In this document: one piece after another, positions 10,855-22,727 of the stretch
Position numbering within the stretch: position 1 is the stretch's first letter
How the letters are laid out: each line of letters begins with the position of its first letter
Source: Daucus carota subsp. sativus
Lineage: Eukaryota; Streptophyta; Magnoliopsida; Apiales; Apiaceae
NCBI RefSeq assembly: GCF_001625215.2
Contig: NC_030387.2
Span: 2,384,501 to 2,448,500, forward strand
DNA length: 64,000 nt
Reading direction: 5' to 3'
The notes under the pieces: generated by a model
What the model was told of the DNA's origin: nothing
Seen by the model: the letters and a program-made list of their open reading frames with translations, nothing else
The model's database searches: none
Made by a program: the position numbers and the translations under genes

Positions 10855-13800
10855 CTATTCCACAATCGGCATTGACCCACCAGCAGCTACAATTTGTTGC
10901 TCCAGCTGCATATAAAAAAGAATATCATATTCTAAGTAAAGAAGCAATAAGTAAATTACATGACAAGAAAAAGAGAATTCATTTTGAACGATGATGCTAT
11001 AATTGTTCCATTCGCTAAAACCTATAAGTTACTTGAAAAGTATTCAATTTAGAATTCAGAAAAAGGTCATCAAGTTTCAATAGTATTGTAACATCAATTT
11101 CGACTACTCCCGAGTTCAACTTTCTCACGACTAGCTTGAATTTTAGCCACAAAACTCATGCTCATATCGTCTAACAACCATGTTTGAAATTAAAAGACTC
11201 ATCATGTCTCTAACTCACACTTTCCGATCCGGGAGCCTCTCATCAAGTATTGTATAAAAAGTATATTTAATTAAACGATTAATTCCAAACCCCAAAATGT
11301 AAATTATTTATTATTATTTTTTTGGAGGAAAAATGTGAATTTTATTAGTATATAGACAACAAAATGAAATATACTAATGAGTGTGCTTTACCGTGAGCAA
11401 TGTTTGCAACTTGCCCTTCACAAGGTAGTATTCATCTTTCAATTGCTGCAAACATCTCAAACACCTGGTTTGTTTCAAACCTTTTAGTCATTGCTCATCA
11501 TCATAATAAACAAAGTAGGGCTGAAATACTATTGACAATAGGATAACTAAATCATAAAATTAATTGCTAATTATTTTGCTGATTCACAACATCTTAAAAG
11601 AAATGTAGTGATATCTATATACTCCCTCCGTCCCCTTTTACATGTCCCCAATTGACTTTTGACCGGTCAAATAGACCAAATTTTGACTAAACATTACAAA
11701 TTATCTATTCATTATTTTCGAAATCTGAAAGTTGCATATTAAAATACATTAAATATACTTTCTAGTGATGTAATTTTTATTACTTTTTGAATTATATGAT
11801 ATATGTAAAATCTCAGTCAAAATATAGTCAATTTGACTAGTCAAAATTCAAAAGGGGACATGTAAAAGGGGACGGAGGGAGTACATATCATTACAACTCA
11901 AAATTAATTGCCATTATCAGGTGTAATTGCAACCTTCCTTGAGAATCACAAATTTACTAGTATTTAAAAGACTTTAATATGTTCCAACTTCTAAAGAATG
12001 TAAAAGAAAATAGATTTGAAAAATCACGATCATTTATTAGCCTAAAAGTCAGCTTGTATGCAAAGATGTACTCCCTCCATTCCACTATATTAGTCGTTTT
12101 GTTATTTTGCACACATATTAAGAAGTGAAGCTATGACCTGTTTTTGTAATTAATACAACTTAGATTTCATGTTACTGCTTACGGGAATTGTCAACATTAA
12201 ATTCTCTCTTTTACTTTTCTTTTACTCTCATCCATTTTCCCCTCTGTAAACTCTCCAACAATAATTTTTCTTCCCTCCAATAAAATTATATTCCCTCCAC
12301 AAAATTAAAATTTTGGTTCTATGTGTTATTTTGATATTATTTCCTATTCTATATAGTGAAGGATAAATATGTTTATGAATTACATTTTTTTTTTGATGAG
12401 TAACATAAATTATACTTTTGACTTAAATATTTAATCATGAAGAAACTCCCCGTTACTTATTTAAAGTTAATTATTATTCATATATAATCACTCTAAAATT
12501 TTGAGAAAAGGTTAAAACTATATTTTTTATACAATTTCTTGGATTTAAGAAAGTTAATTTTCTTTCATATATAATCACTTTCTTATATTTAAACAAGTTA
12601 CATTTGAAAGTTGAGTTTCATTCATATATACTTAATCATTTTTAAATAATATACTTTGAAGTTCTCAAGATTTTGAGAAAAGGTAAAATCTATTTTATAT
12701 TCTGTATTTATATATGATCGTTCTAATATAATCTAGTTAATTTGAAATTAATTACAATTTATATTTACTATAAATATGATCAAATCAAGTTATATATCGT
12801 CATCTTTAGTTGATGTTGTTGCAAGAATTTGTTTAATATTGGCCTTGTAAAGATCCTGGGTTTATTATATTAATGAATTTGCCTGCTTAACAAAAAATAT
12901 TATATTCTCTAAGTTTTGAAAAAAGGTTAAATCTATATTTTAAATAATTTCTTGTATTTAAAAAATTAACTTTTATTCATATATAACCACTCTTAAGTAA
13001 TTTAGTTTGAATATACATGTGTGTGTGGAAAGTGTGATATATTCTCACAATCAAAGAAACAATATTTAAAAAAAATTATCAAATTAATTAAGTGATATAT
13101 CACCGTATTCATTTAATATTGTTACAAGAATTTATTTTATATCCTCAAAGTTTGAAAAAAAATCCTATTCCTATTATTTAAAAAAATAAATTGTTGTATT
13201 TAGTTATATTTCAAAATCAAATTAAGTACTACATAAATGAGCACTATAAAAAATAAGAATGAAATAAAGTATTTTAAAAAAAGAAAAAGAAATAGAGTGG
13301 GTGAGCATATGAGTTTATACGGAACAAAGAAGGAGATAAAAGAGTGCAGGTGGGTGACATTAAAGAAAGTAGCATGACAATTAAATTTTTTTATAACAAG
13401 TCAACATAAGCCATTAATGATAAGCAGGTGAGTAAAACTAGGTATTGAGAATACAAAAACGACTAATATAATGGAATTTAAAACTAGTCAAAAAACGTCT
13501 AATATAGTGGAATGGAGGGAGTACTAAATCAGTCATTGGCGGCTTTGTTTTTCTTTAATTATTTATAAATATCAAGTGCCTGCAGACTTGATCACCGTAG
13601 ATCTGACCCAGAATTGAAGTTTAGCACTTAAATATCAATAATAGTACTATATTAGTAATCAAATATCTATAATAATGTAATTTCTTTTCTATTAGTTGAA
13701 CCAAGTGTGGATACTATTTCTATTTGTGTATAACTTATTAATTTAATTTGACATAAAAGTATAATATGAACTTTAATCTCTCACAAAATACTATAACGTA

Positions 13801-16800
13801 ACTAACTCAGAGTACAAGATATTATTATATAACAGAAGTTTTATATAAAAAAAATTTGTACTAAGAAAATAAACTTACATTATACAATATAACATGTATG
13901 TTATTTAATTCAGCATATAATGCTATATTACATAACGCACAACATATATTACATAACATAACACAGAACGAAAATAAGATCCCTGACAAATCGATGATAG
14001 AAAAACAGTTGACTAAATATTCAAATTTATTCAATCATGATTGGAGACCGGCTTCTGATTTCGGACACCAATATTATTAGAACTAGGGAAAAAAACGCGC
14101 TTCGCGCGAGTTTAAAAATCATAAAATATAACACCTTAAAAGATTGCATGAATTATACCTTTGATATCTTTTATTGTGTTTAAAAAGTGTAAGAGTGAAT
14201 CAAACATATAGCTATATTTTAATTTAATTGATTTTCTATAATAGATAAGGACGACACCTCGAATAATTTTAAAAAGAAGGAAAACATATAATACATAAAT
14301 ATTAGAGTGGGCACCCCTCAAATAATTACAAACCAAAAACCTCTTTTAAAACCAAGCTCCAGAGAAAAGCAACTACACAAAATCTGAATCACATTTAAAA
14401 CAAAGAAAGTGCAACTCCACTTGAGCAAAAACAAAGAAGAGCAACCGCAGGGTGTTTGAGATTTCCCAGACTTGAAACCACGCTTCGAGAATTCCCATTA
14501 ATATCCATGGCCATTCCTAACACCACTTCCCTACTACACCAAACTGACAGCAAAACAACTAAGATCACAACTACTCCAAAAAAAGAGCCTAGTGCACCTG
14601 ATTCTCCTGAAAGTACTTTCTTTCACAGTCTGATGTATGATACCAACTGTCAGAAAAGTTGTAGTTAACATTCACATCTCTTCCACAACCAACTGCAGCC
14701 ATAAAAAATGGAGATCAGAACCTTATTCACTGATAAGGAGGCATATGAAACAGATTTGCTGACAAGAAGGCATATGAAACACATACATGCATGCACATAT
14801 ATTCTATTTCTCTTTAAGAACCTGAACATCATTAACTTCGCATCGATCACCAATGGGTGCACTACAAATAATAAGATGATCCCTTCGAACATCCTCTTGC
14901 ATGTGCTTCCAAACACAAAAGAAACTGGGAGCTCAGAAGGACGAAGAACTGGATGCCGGAAACTTTTATTATAAGACACCAGATAATGAATATAATTAGG
15001 CTTACAAGGATGTTAAATATTTTGTAGAATTTATTGACAGTTTCTTTCGTATCAATCAAGGACGATACCAAGACTCTTCGCTCCTTGAATGTATATACCT
15101 GTAGAGAGAGTTCACGGAAGAGCACGATAAAAGCTCAACTTAAGATAAATTGGTGCAGTAACTTAAAAAAGGAGGAAATTGTATCAGCCGGCATTACGAC
15201 ATACACTAAAATAATAATTGTCTTTGCAGTCCATACGAATCGATATATTATCATCCAATTGTTCAGTTGTTTCATGCTAATTCCTTTCCGTCCACTTGCT
15301 CCTTTGAAGTGAATTATTATCATCAATGCTTCGTCGTCTCTCATAAATTGCATCAAGTCGTCCTGGTATATGTGTCTGCCACAAAAATGAGAAGTATTAA
15401 AATATGAAATATATAAATAACTGTAATAAAACAACACCATGTTTAAAGTTTTTCTAAGATCTGCTGTTTGAATAAGAAATCACACAAAACATGCTTATGA
15501 TCTTGTACCAAAAAGAGCGGAAAAAGCTTATTTTGAGTCTGGCTTAGCCACATTGAAAGAAATCTTGTCAGCTGCATTTTTAGCTTGAGTCTCACTCTTT
15601 ATTCTATACTGCAGTCTTATTCGCACTTATTTGCTCATCTATTGACAGATTTCCTTTTCAGTATCCTATATCTTATGCTACGTCGCACAGAATGGAGGGT
15701 CACACAACTTCCAGTAATTTATATTGTAAAGTTAAGCTGTTGGGGAAGTCAACAGGAAAAAATCCTGCCAAAAGGGAAAGGGGTATTAACCATATCGTAT
15801 GAAAAAAGAACAGGAAGGAAAATATTCACATCTTGTTTGAAACATGGCAATGTAAATGCAGACACTCACTTTACCAACAAAATACGAAGTTGGCTATTTA
15901 GGGGTCTCCAACTGCCTTGATAGAAATAATTGTATTCTACATGAACGGTAAAAAAACTCATAGTCAGATTTCAAAGATATATATATATACTAAAACCTTT
16001 AAGATTCCGTCTTCCTACTACAACAACACAGTTGGCAATGACCTACAGGCTAAATTTCTTTATCATGGTGCAACACGAATGCTGAAGTCTTCAAAAACCT
16101 AAAAGAAATGCTCAGTTGCATACATCACATTCAATAATATAATTCATATGCATAACTTCCCACAAGTTCGGAAAAGTACAGATAAAAAAGTGGTTCTATA
16201 AAAACTAAAGATATCTTGTCTGTTTCTACTTTGCACAATACAAACCTTAGTGCTCTAGCTATCTTTTTATCCTCCTCAATTGGATCTGTTTTTGAAGCGG
16301 GAGCAAACCTGGCACAAAGTTGAAACCATCAGAAAATTAAGTTTACAAGCAAAAAAAAAGGCCAAATTAGCCAACTTCATAGCAAAAATGAGTGTAACAG
16401 TCCATGTTATAAGCTACCCTGATTGTATGGCAGAAAAGGCAAATGATAAAATATTAACAATGCTACAAACCAAGACACCAACTCCAACCATATTTGAGAC
16501 ATAGTTTAGAGAATAAGTTACCATGGAAGAAGAAGAGTAAATATATTTACACAAGTTTTTTGTGTCATTAATAGATCATCGGTCCTCTGTCTCCCTTCTT
16601 TCATTCATTCCAACTGGAAAATCAATCAGAGCTAAACATCAACAAAACTAATCAAATATATAATAACATATAATAAAATCAGGGGGTTGGAAGTAGATAA
16701 AAAGATAATAACCAATCACAAGCCCAGCAGAAAATCCAACTCCAAATCCACTAAACCAATAAACCAAACTAAGCGAAGAATGTGATATTTCACAAACAAG

Positions 16801-19295
16801 CTGAAGTTTAGATTGCAAACAATTCATATATACTAACTTCTCTCAGGCAACTTGCCGAACAGGTGATAGTTGCCAAAGCTTCGTACATATAGACACGGGT
16901 TAGTTAATTTACAGGCGAGAAGCGTACCTTGAAAAAACGAAGAGAGAGCGGCTGCAGAGAGAAGAGCGCTTTCTATTTCTGTTGTCTCTATCAGCCTCCT
17001 TCGGCAGGCGAGGGTACTATATTTCAGGCGCCCGGAAATGGCAGGACGACCTTCGATTGGTGCAAGAGCATCATGGTGCTATTGGGTGGCCTGATCAGCA
17101 TCATTTGAGAACTTGCTCGCAGTAATTGTAGCTAGTTATATATGATTACTAAAAGAGGCGAAATTTAACCAGGGATAGTAAAGAGACATTTACCCTTTCA
17201 TTAGCCCTTTACGTTTATCAGCTCTGAGAAAAGGATTTATTTATTAATATTAAAGTCTAGAAATCTAAGCTGAAGGATGAGAAAATTGAGCGTAGGATTT
17301 TGTAAAAAGCTAGGAAATCACAGAATCTGATTAGAGGAGTTTGAGACATGCCACGTAAGCTTTGGAAGAACCTCCTTTATATAAATATAATATAATAAAG
17401 AAGATAAAGAAGATGGTAATCATAAATTTGATTACATCAGGGCCTGTCCTGAAACATATGTTTGTCAAATCGACTTCAAAAATTTAGTGGGGTATTATGG
17501 CTCACTAATACCTATGTAGCTCTGCCATAGTGCATAGCAACAATAGTAACATTTTTGCGGAAACTAATATTAGACCATCTCCAATCTTGTCTCTATCTTT
17601 ATCTTCAAACCAACCCTTCAAACTTTATTCTTCTCCAACCAATCCTTCAAACTTTACTTTAAACTCAATTTAATACAATAAAATATAGAAAGATAGATAC
17701 ATATATATGTTGTGTGAGAGTTGGTCAAATAGTAATGAACATAAAGTTGTACAGTATTCCTTCAAATTTGAAGATAAAATGTTGATATCTTCAAATATGA
17801 AGATAAAGCCAGCATGCGTTGGAGTTGTTTTGATTGCTTTAACTTCAAAAATATGAAGATAAAGTCATCCGTTGGAGATGGCCTTATAAACTCTATATAT
17901 GAGTTTATGAAATTCATGTGCAGTACAAGTTTAATACTCCCTCCGTCCCTTTTTATCCGTCCATTTTGGGAAAAAAACACATATCAAGGAATAATTGATT
18001 GTATGAACTTTTTTATTAAATACCTCTAATTAATATCTTGAAAATGGTGGAATACCCCTACTTTGTGTCTTGAAAACATGAATTCAACCAAGTTTTAAAT
18101 AAATAAAGTCTTGAAAATTGAAATTATGGAGATATATTTGAAAAATTATCATTAAATTAGTTTTAAAAGTATAAATGGACAGATAAATAGAGACAAATTT
18201 TTACTTCTAAAGTGGACAGATAAATAGGGACGGAGGGAGTATTTTATTCGAAAGAACCATTCAGTCAGAGTGAAAAGAAAGACTAACCCATCCAAGTCCT
18301 TAGCATAGTAACAAGACCTGAAAGTAACACAAACATTCTGCACTCTCTGAGTACCAAAGCTGTTTGAAAAACAAAAAAAGTTAATCAAAATTTTAAGTTA
18401 TATATTGTAATAAACAATGCAATTAAGTGTGTTTAAGTAGGTTGCAATTACATGTTGACAGAAGCAGTCTTAGTATCACACAAATTAATAAACAATGAAA
18501 TGCACATAGATGTGAATACACATAACGATTGATTTATTGTAAATATGGGTTTCAATAGAAAGAGTTTGATATTGTGATCTATTTTACATGATTTTCAATG
18601 TCTTGGCTGTATAAAAATAAACCCAAAAATAGATGGCCAATATGTTTCTCAGTCAGGCCAATAAGTTAAGTACACTACTAACACAAAATGAAATGAGAAT
18701 GAGAATATAGGAGGATACCTTAAGCTAGATTCGTAGATATCGAGGGCGGAGTGATGAACTTGCGCATAATCAACATCCGTTTGGTTACTGTTTAATCAAA
18801 CAAAAGCAAATAAGATTTAAAAGAAGAACATATGATAGTCCAGATCCCTGGACTATGTATGCTGGGACCAGTTAAATAACCTACACCTACAGTTTAAATG
18901 TCCTAAAACTTTGTTAAGTTATTTTAATCCTCCAGCGGCCAAGAACCTATACGTTCCCTGCATACATATGCTAGGGACATGGACTCGTAATAATAAATTC
19001 AAACTACCATCCCTTAACTTACAGAGCAGTGTCTAAAGTATGCAAAAGCCTCTCTGAATCATCAAAGTAAAGGGTAAGTACTTCCCTAACAAATTGTGGG
19101 TGATTCTCATCTTGCAGCTTCTGAATATTTAGGAATTGTTTTTCCAATAGCCCCTATATTCCGGACAAAACAACGTTAACATGCCATGTTTTTTAGTTTG
19201 CTAGAAATAAAAAATTAGAAAAATAATCTTGCCTCGCGGTAAAGAGATGACAAGTAATCAACATACTGTTGCTGCAATTGATTCATCGCTTCCAT
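10855..19295 (-). CDS. histidine-containing phosphotransfer-like protein lacking the His (pseudo-HPt), 6 exons
   Basis: Plant HPt proteins (AHP family) carry phosphate from cytokinin-receptor kinases to nuclear response regulators. Exons: 19233-19295, 19023-19153, 18719-18787, 18288-18359, 11392-11464, 10855-10905. Joined, they give 459 nt and 152 residues in one frame with consistent phases; AHPs are typically 150-156. Family signatures: QFLNIQKLQDENHPQFV, EVLTLYFDDSERLL, FGTQRVQNVCVTFRS, CLQQLKDEYYLVK and the C-terminal LEQQIVAAGG. At the usual VHQxKGSS site the protein reads SALDIYESS; gap-free alignment puts Leu at the phospho-accepting His and Tyr at the conserved Lys. AHP6 is a known natural pseudo-HPt (His to Asn) that inhibits cytokinin signalling, so a similar role is possible but inferred. 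Intron 1 has a GC donor (GAG|gcaaga). Intron 4 (11465-18287) is 6.8 kb and full of transposons. A decaying paralogue is the alternative. Confidence 0.85.
11622..11881. mobile_element. Stowaway-like MITE in intron 4 of the HPt-like gene
   Basis: TA on each side (11620-11621, 11882-11883). Ends CTCCCTCCGTCCCCTTTTAC and the inverted GTAAAAGGGGACGGAGGGAG. Inner sequence (CATGTCCCCAATTGAC) is also inverted. Non-coding. Confidence 0.88.
12071..13521. mobile_element. long (1.45 kb) Stowaway-ended element in intron 4
   Basis: TA flanks (12069-12070, 13522-13523) and ends CTCCCTCCATTCCACTATAT against the inverted ATATAGTGGAATGGAGGGAG. It is far longer than a usual Stowaway MITE. The interior is AT-rich with repeated TTTCATTCATATATAA-like stretches and no transposase frame. 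An extra imperfect copy of the inner end lies at about 13455-13490. Confidence 0.75.
14822..15375 (-). pseudogene. MSL-type mechanosensitive channel gene fragment
   Basis: Reads on the minus strand: YQDDLMQFMRDDEAL and GASGRKGIS (15290-15375); FKERRVLVSSLIDTKETVNK (about 15050-15105) running into a membrane segment LVSLIIFIIWCLII; then FVFGSTCKRMFEGIILLFVV and GDRCEVNDVQ (to 14822). These are the conserved pore and MscS-fold blocks of plant MSL10-class channels, which open on membrane tension. Frames shift near SSQFLL and after VVHP, and the donor after NNWM reads AT in place of GT. The N-terminal half and the C-terminal beta domain are missing. It is a captured, decayed piece inside the Helitron. 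Confidence 0.75.
16246..17035 (-). pseudogene. unrecognised gene fragment in Helitron (5' exons)
   Basis: Three exon-like pieces with consistent splice sites on the minus strand: a GC-rich leader ending CAAG|gtacgc at 16928; an exon 16522-16613 (acceptor TTTCCAG, donor CCATG|gtaac) with an ATG at 16604; and an exon 16246-16308 (acceptor CCAG, donor AAG|gtttg). The joined frame is open for 48 codons and contains FTLLLPWFAPASKTDP then IEEDKKIARALR. I do not recognise the protein, and no further exon is clear. It may be a captured 5' end or a short nested gene. Confidence 0.4.
17573..17883. mobile_element. Tourist-like MITE in intron 4
   Basis: TTA on each side (17570-17572, 17884-17886). Ends GACCATCTCCAATC and the inverted GTTGGAGATGGCC. 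Inner blocks of ATGAAGATAAAG repeat in both orientations. The 3-bp TTA duplication fits PIF/Harbinger-type elements. Confidence 0.75.
17937..18239. mobile_element. Stowaway-like MITE in intron 4
   Basis: TA flanks (17935-17936, 18240-18241), ends CTCCCTCCGTCCCTTTTTAT and the inverted AAATAGGGACGGAGGGAG. It is the same family as 10160-10463, inserted the other way round. Its right end lies 49 bp from exon 4 of the HPt-like gene. Confidence 0.88.
18838..18987. repeat. short inverted repeat in intron 2
   Basis: Left arm GTCCAGATCCCTGGACTATG and TATGCTGGGAC face the right arm TATGCTAGGGACATGGAC. About 150 bp in all, MITE-like, family not recognised. Confidence 0.6.
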
Positions 19296-19622
19296 GGCTT
19301 CCCTGCTTTTCCTCGAGTTTTCTGCTTGCGTTTATGTTGGTTTATATAACAATCTGTCCGGGAATAAGTTGATCACTGTTCACAAATATTTTCTGATTTG
19401 GTTTGATTGAGGAGTGTATATTGGGATTTTCATGAAGTTTTCCCCTAATTTTCTCCTAAACTTGACAAGTGAATAATTTAAATATAACAACATTGATATT
19501 CATTCATAAATTTCCTTAAATATTTATTTTAATTACAGTTCATAAACATTTTTTGATTTGATTGAAGAATATATAGGGATTTCCATGATGCTGCTAATTT
19601 TCATTCAGGCTCCATAATTTTC

Positions 19623-20620
19623 ATGATTTTAATTAGCAACGTCTATGCCAATTGCCAACCTAAGACAGAAGGAGGTATGGGATTTAGGCATCTTCATGAT
19701 TTTAATATGTCTGTATTGGGTAAACAGGGATGGAGGTTGTTAACAAAACCGGAGAATCTGGTGGCTAAGGTTTACAAAGCTAGGTATTATCCTAATTGCA
19801 GTTTCTTGTCTGCAACTCTGGGGGTAGTCCAAGTTATGTTTGGCGATGCGTTTTGGAGTCTCAAAGTGTTATTAAATTAGGGATAGCTTGTAGAGTTGGT
19901 TTAGGTTCTACGACGATCAATGTTCTGAAGGATCCGTGGTTACCAGACATGCAAAACCCATACATTTTGTCTAATAATATTGCACTGGAAGGGGCTATTG
20001 TGTCGTCTCTTTTTGTTACAGGTGATAACAGATGGGATGTGGACATGCTTTACGACTTGTTTGATGAGAGGGAGGTTAATTTGATTCTGTCAATCCCTGT
20101 TAACCAATTTGATAATGATGTCTGGTACTGGAGGAAGGAGAGGCTTGGCCAATATTCTGTCAAATCTGCATACTTGTTGATTCAACAGCAGAAAAATATC
20201 CAGACTAATGAAGTTCTCTCAAGAAGTTGGAAGCGTTTATGGGCTCTAAAAATTCCTCCAAAAGTTAAACATCTTATGTGGCGCGCGGTAACAGGGTGTC
20301 TCCTACAAAGTCACAGCTGCGACAAAAGCATGTTAATGTTAATGTCCTCTGTCCTTTGTGGTAATTAGGAGCCAGAAACAATCTCCCATGCCCTTTTAGA
20401 TTGCTCGTTCGCTAAGGAGTGGCAATGATACAGACCCTTTTGACTCTTTTGTTGCTTGGTTTACTTATGTTGTTGACAGCTGGGAAGTGGAGTTAAGGCG
20501 GAGGGCAGCCATGTTATGTTGGTCGATTTGAAAGTGCAGAGATGATCTCTTGTGGAATCAGCGTAGTTCAGAGGTGGTGGAAGTGGTAGTGTCGTCAAAG
20601 GTGGTCCTTAATTGATGGCA
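19623..20620 (+). mobile_element. LINE (non-LTR retrotransposon) relic, 3' part of reverse transcriptase ORF
   Basis: The plus strand reads EGGMGFRHLHDFNMSVLGKQ, GWRLLTKPENLVAKVYKARY and, after a frame change near 19830, SPSYVWRCVLESQSV, GLGSTTINVLKDPWLPD and KIPPKVKHLMWRAVTGCL. These are the conserved downstream part of plant LINE polymerases, ending in the zinc-binding region (CGN, stop, EPETISHALLDCSFAKEW). Frames are broken at least twice and the 5' half, including the YADD core, is absent. Its RNase H continuation appears at 22728-22889. Confidence 0.85.
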
Positions 20621-21430
20621 GAAAAAGCTGTGGACTAATCAAGCCTACGGAGCTTACCCCACACCAGCTTGCAAACCACAGGACCAGAAAATACACCACC
20701 GAGTCCAAGAACAACATTAATGGAGCTGATATATTCTTCCCAGCCCTTTCCGAATAAGCTCTTGGAAATGGAGAGATGACTCATCCCCATCATATTATAA
20801 AAGGAGAAAGCAAGAGCAAGATCAAGTTAAGTCCAAACAATAGCCAAAAATCTTCTGGTGATGGCTGTGATACGCTACGGCATCTTAGCAAGTTTTCATC
20901 CGCCGGGGACCGCGCAAGTTGCCTGATGTTACTTACCACTATATTATGATAACCATGATCACTGATAATCTGATATTATCTTGATGCAGGCTGCAACGAC
21001 ATCTTGCTGTGACTCTAAAGACACATCCAGGCGACGAGTATTGATGATGCGTGTTAAGCTATATGTTAACTGTGCATGATCTCTTTTATGAAGGACTGTT
21101 GAAAACACGATATGTTTTGATCAGATTTATTTTGCTTAACCACTATATACATATGTCATATGTGACCGTGTAAACAAACAATCTTTGTACATGAAAAGGC
21201 TACACTATGTATTTGATAAATGAGTACGGCTACAACCCTTCTTTCTTTTACACAAAACAGAGCTTCAGCCCTCACTCAATTTTCTATATGTATATTCTAC
21301 TAGTACAAATTTATAGGCTTAACAGAGTACCTTGACATCATGCATTACATAATCTGTTATTTATTACAAGTCTAAGATATCATTTCAAGTTGGGTTATAA
21401 TTATCACCTTCCCATATATTAAGAAGAGTT
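20621..21430. other. spacer inside the split LINE relic
   Basis: No coding block recognised. It separates the two LINE parts together with the foldback that follows. Confidence 0.4.
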
Positions 21431-22099
21431 AGTTACACTTTGTAACCCTTAGTTTTACTCCAAACGCAGTTTAATATCTGAACTTTAAAATATGGCAATA
21501 TGCATCTTAAACTTAACATTCTCGTGCAAGTTATAACCCCTAGTCACTATTCCGTCCAAATCTGCCGTTAATTTTAACTGTTTGAGAGGTAACAATGTGT
21601 ATATTAATTAGTTTCTAACAGCTATTTTACCCCATGTGATCCTTCAAAGTTTATGTATTATATTTTGAAATTATTTCTTAACACACAAGACGATGTAAAA
21701 AAATTAAAATATTTTTAAAATATGTAATTATTTTAAAATTTTAAAATAAGTTACATCGTTTATTTAAAAATAAATAAATTTTCAGATTCTAAATCTTGAT
21801 ACATATTTTTAAAATTATTTTAAAATTTTTTACATTGTTGTGTGTGTTCAGAAATAATTTCAAAATATAATACATAATTTTTGAGAGGTCACACACGGTA
21901 AAGTAGATGTTAGAAACTGATATACACACAGTTACCTCTCAAATAGTTAAAGTTAACGGTAGATTTGGACGGAATAGTGACTAGGGGTTACAATTTGCAC
22001 GAGAATGTTAAGTTTAGAGTGCATATTGCCACGTTTTAAAGTTCAGGTGCTAAACTGCGTTTGGAGCAAACTTAGGGGTTACAAAGGCTTTAGTTTACT
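21431..22099. mobile_element. foldback element (long inverted repeat)
   Basis: Left arm CTTTGTAACCCTTAGTTT, CTCCAAACGCAG and CACTATTCCGTCCAAATCTG faces the right arm with the inverse blocks (CAGATTTGGACGGAATAGTG is near-exact, CTGCGTTTGGAG, GGGGTTACAAAG). The arms run nearly the whole length with an AT-rich centre. Non-coding, superfamily not assigned. Confidence 0.85.
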
Positions 22100-22727
22100 A
22101 CATGCATGCATAACCTTTTGTTCACATTGTATATCCTCTTGAAAACAGTAAAACTTTTATGTCAATATTTGAAACACATCACCTTCTTGCTCTGGAAGCC
22201 AAGGATACCAAGAGCTTTATCTTCGTTATTAATCCTATGCATCAACCCTTACATATTTTTAGTTATGTTTGTTGGGCCTCAGCCCATATAGAGGACAACC
22301 CATTAAGCATACAAGCCCAAAATAGGAAGTCAAGAAGAGCACACACAAGGCACGTGACCAAGACAGTATATTAGCAGAGGCTCAGCAACAGAAAAGGGGG
22401 AGAAAATCTGGAATAGCAACACATATCTATACATACATTATAAACAAAGATTAAAGTCCAGCAATGTTAGTTAAAGCTGTATATCGACGTCATTTTGTGT
22501 CGAATTGTTCTCGCATTACATTTTGTAGTTCAACTAATTAATCTCTTCTTATACACACGTATCCACGTCTTTCACTTTAGTTATGGTGGTTTTTTCTGTT
22601 TATGACGGGAACATTCTTTATTATGCATTTAATTTGTTATTATTATTTTCACTATTTATGACACGAACACTTTGGAGACGTGAGCTCGGGATGTCACGGT
22701 AGAAACAGATTGCCTGATGGTGGTGCA

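Larger units (their letters stand above)
14083..17404 (-). mobile_element. Helitron carrying captured gene fragments (in intron 4)
   Basis: Read on the minus strand, the 3' end is a GC-rich hairpin (CGCGCGAAGCGCG) followed by TTTTTTTCCCTAG and a flanking T: a CTAG terminus with the expected T. The 5' end begins TCTTCTTTATTATATTATAT and soon reads ATATAAAGGAGG, preceded by A, as in plant Helitron 5' ends. The 3.3-kb body encodes no Rep/helicase, so it is non-autonomous. It contains MSL-channel exons and exons of an unknown gene, both in the same orientation as the Helitron. Boundaries come from terminal motifs only; the exact 5' base is uncertain by a few bases because of a repeated TCTTCTTTA. 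Confidence 0.7.

Noticed and set aside
15034..15312. Plus-strand frame of 92 residues
   Set aside because: Antisense to the MSL channel fragment, which explains the base composition.
22268..22520. Possible solo LTR (TGTTGGGCC ... TTACA)
   Set aside because: The flanking bases do not form a target duplication, and no second copy is in the window.
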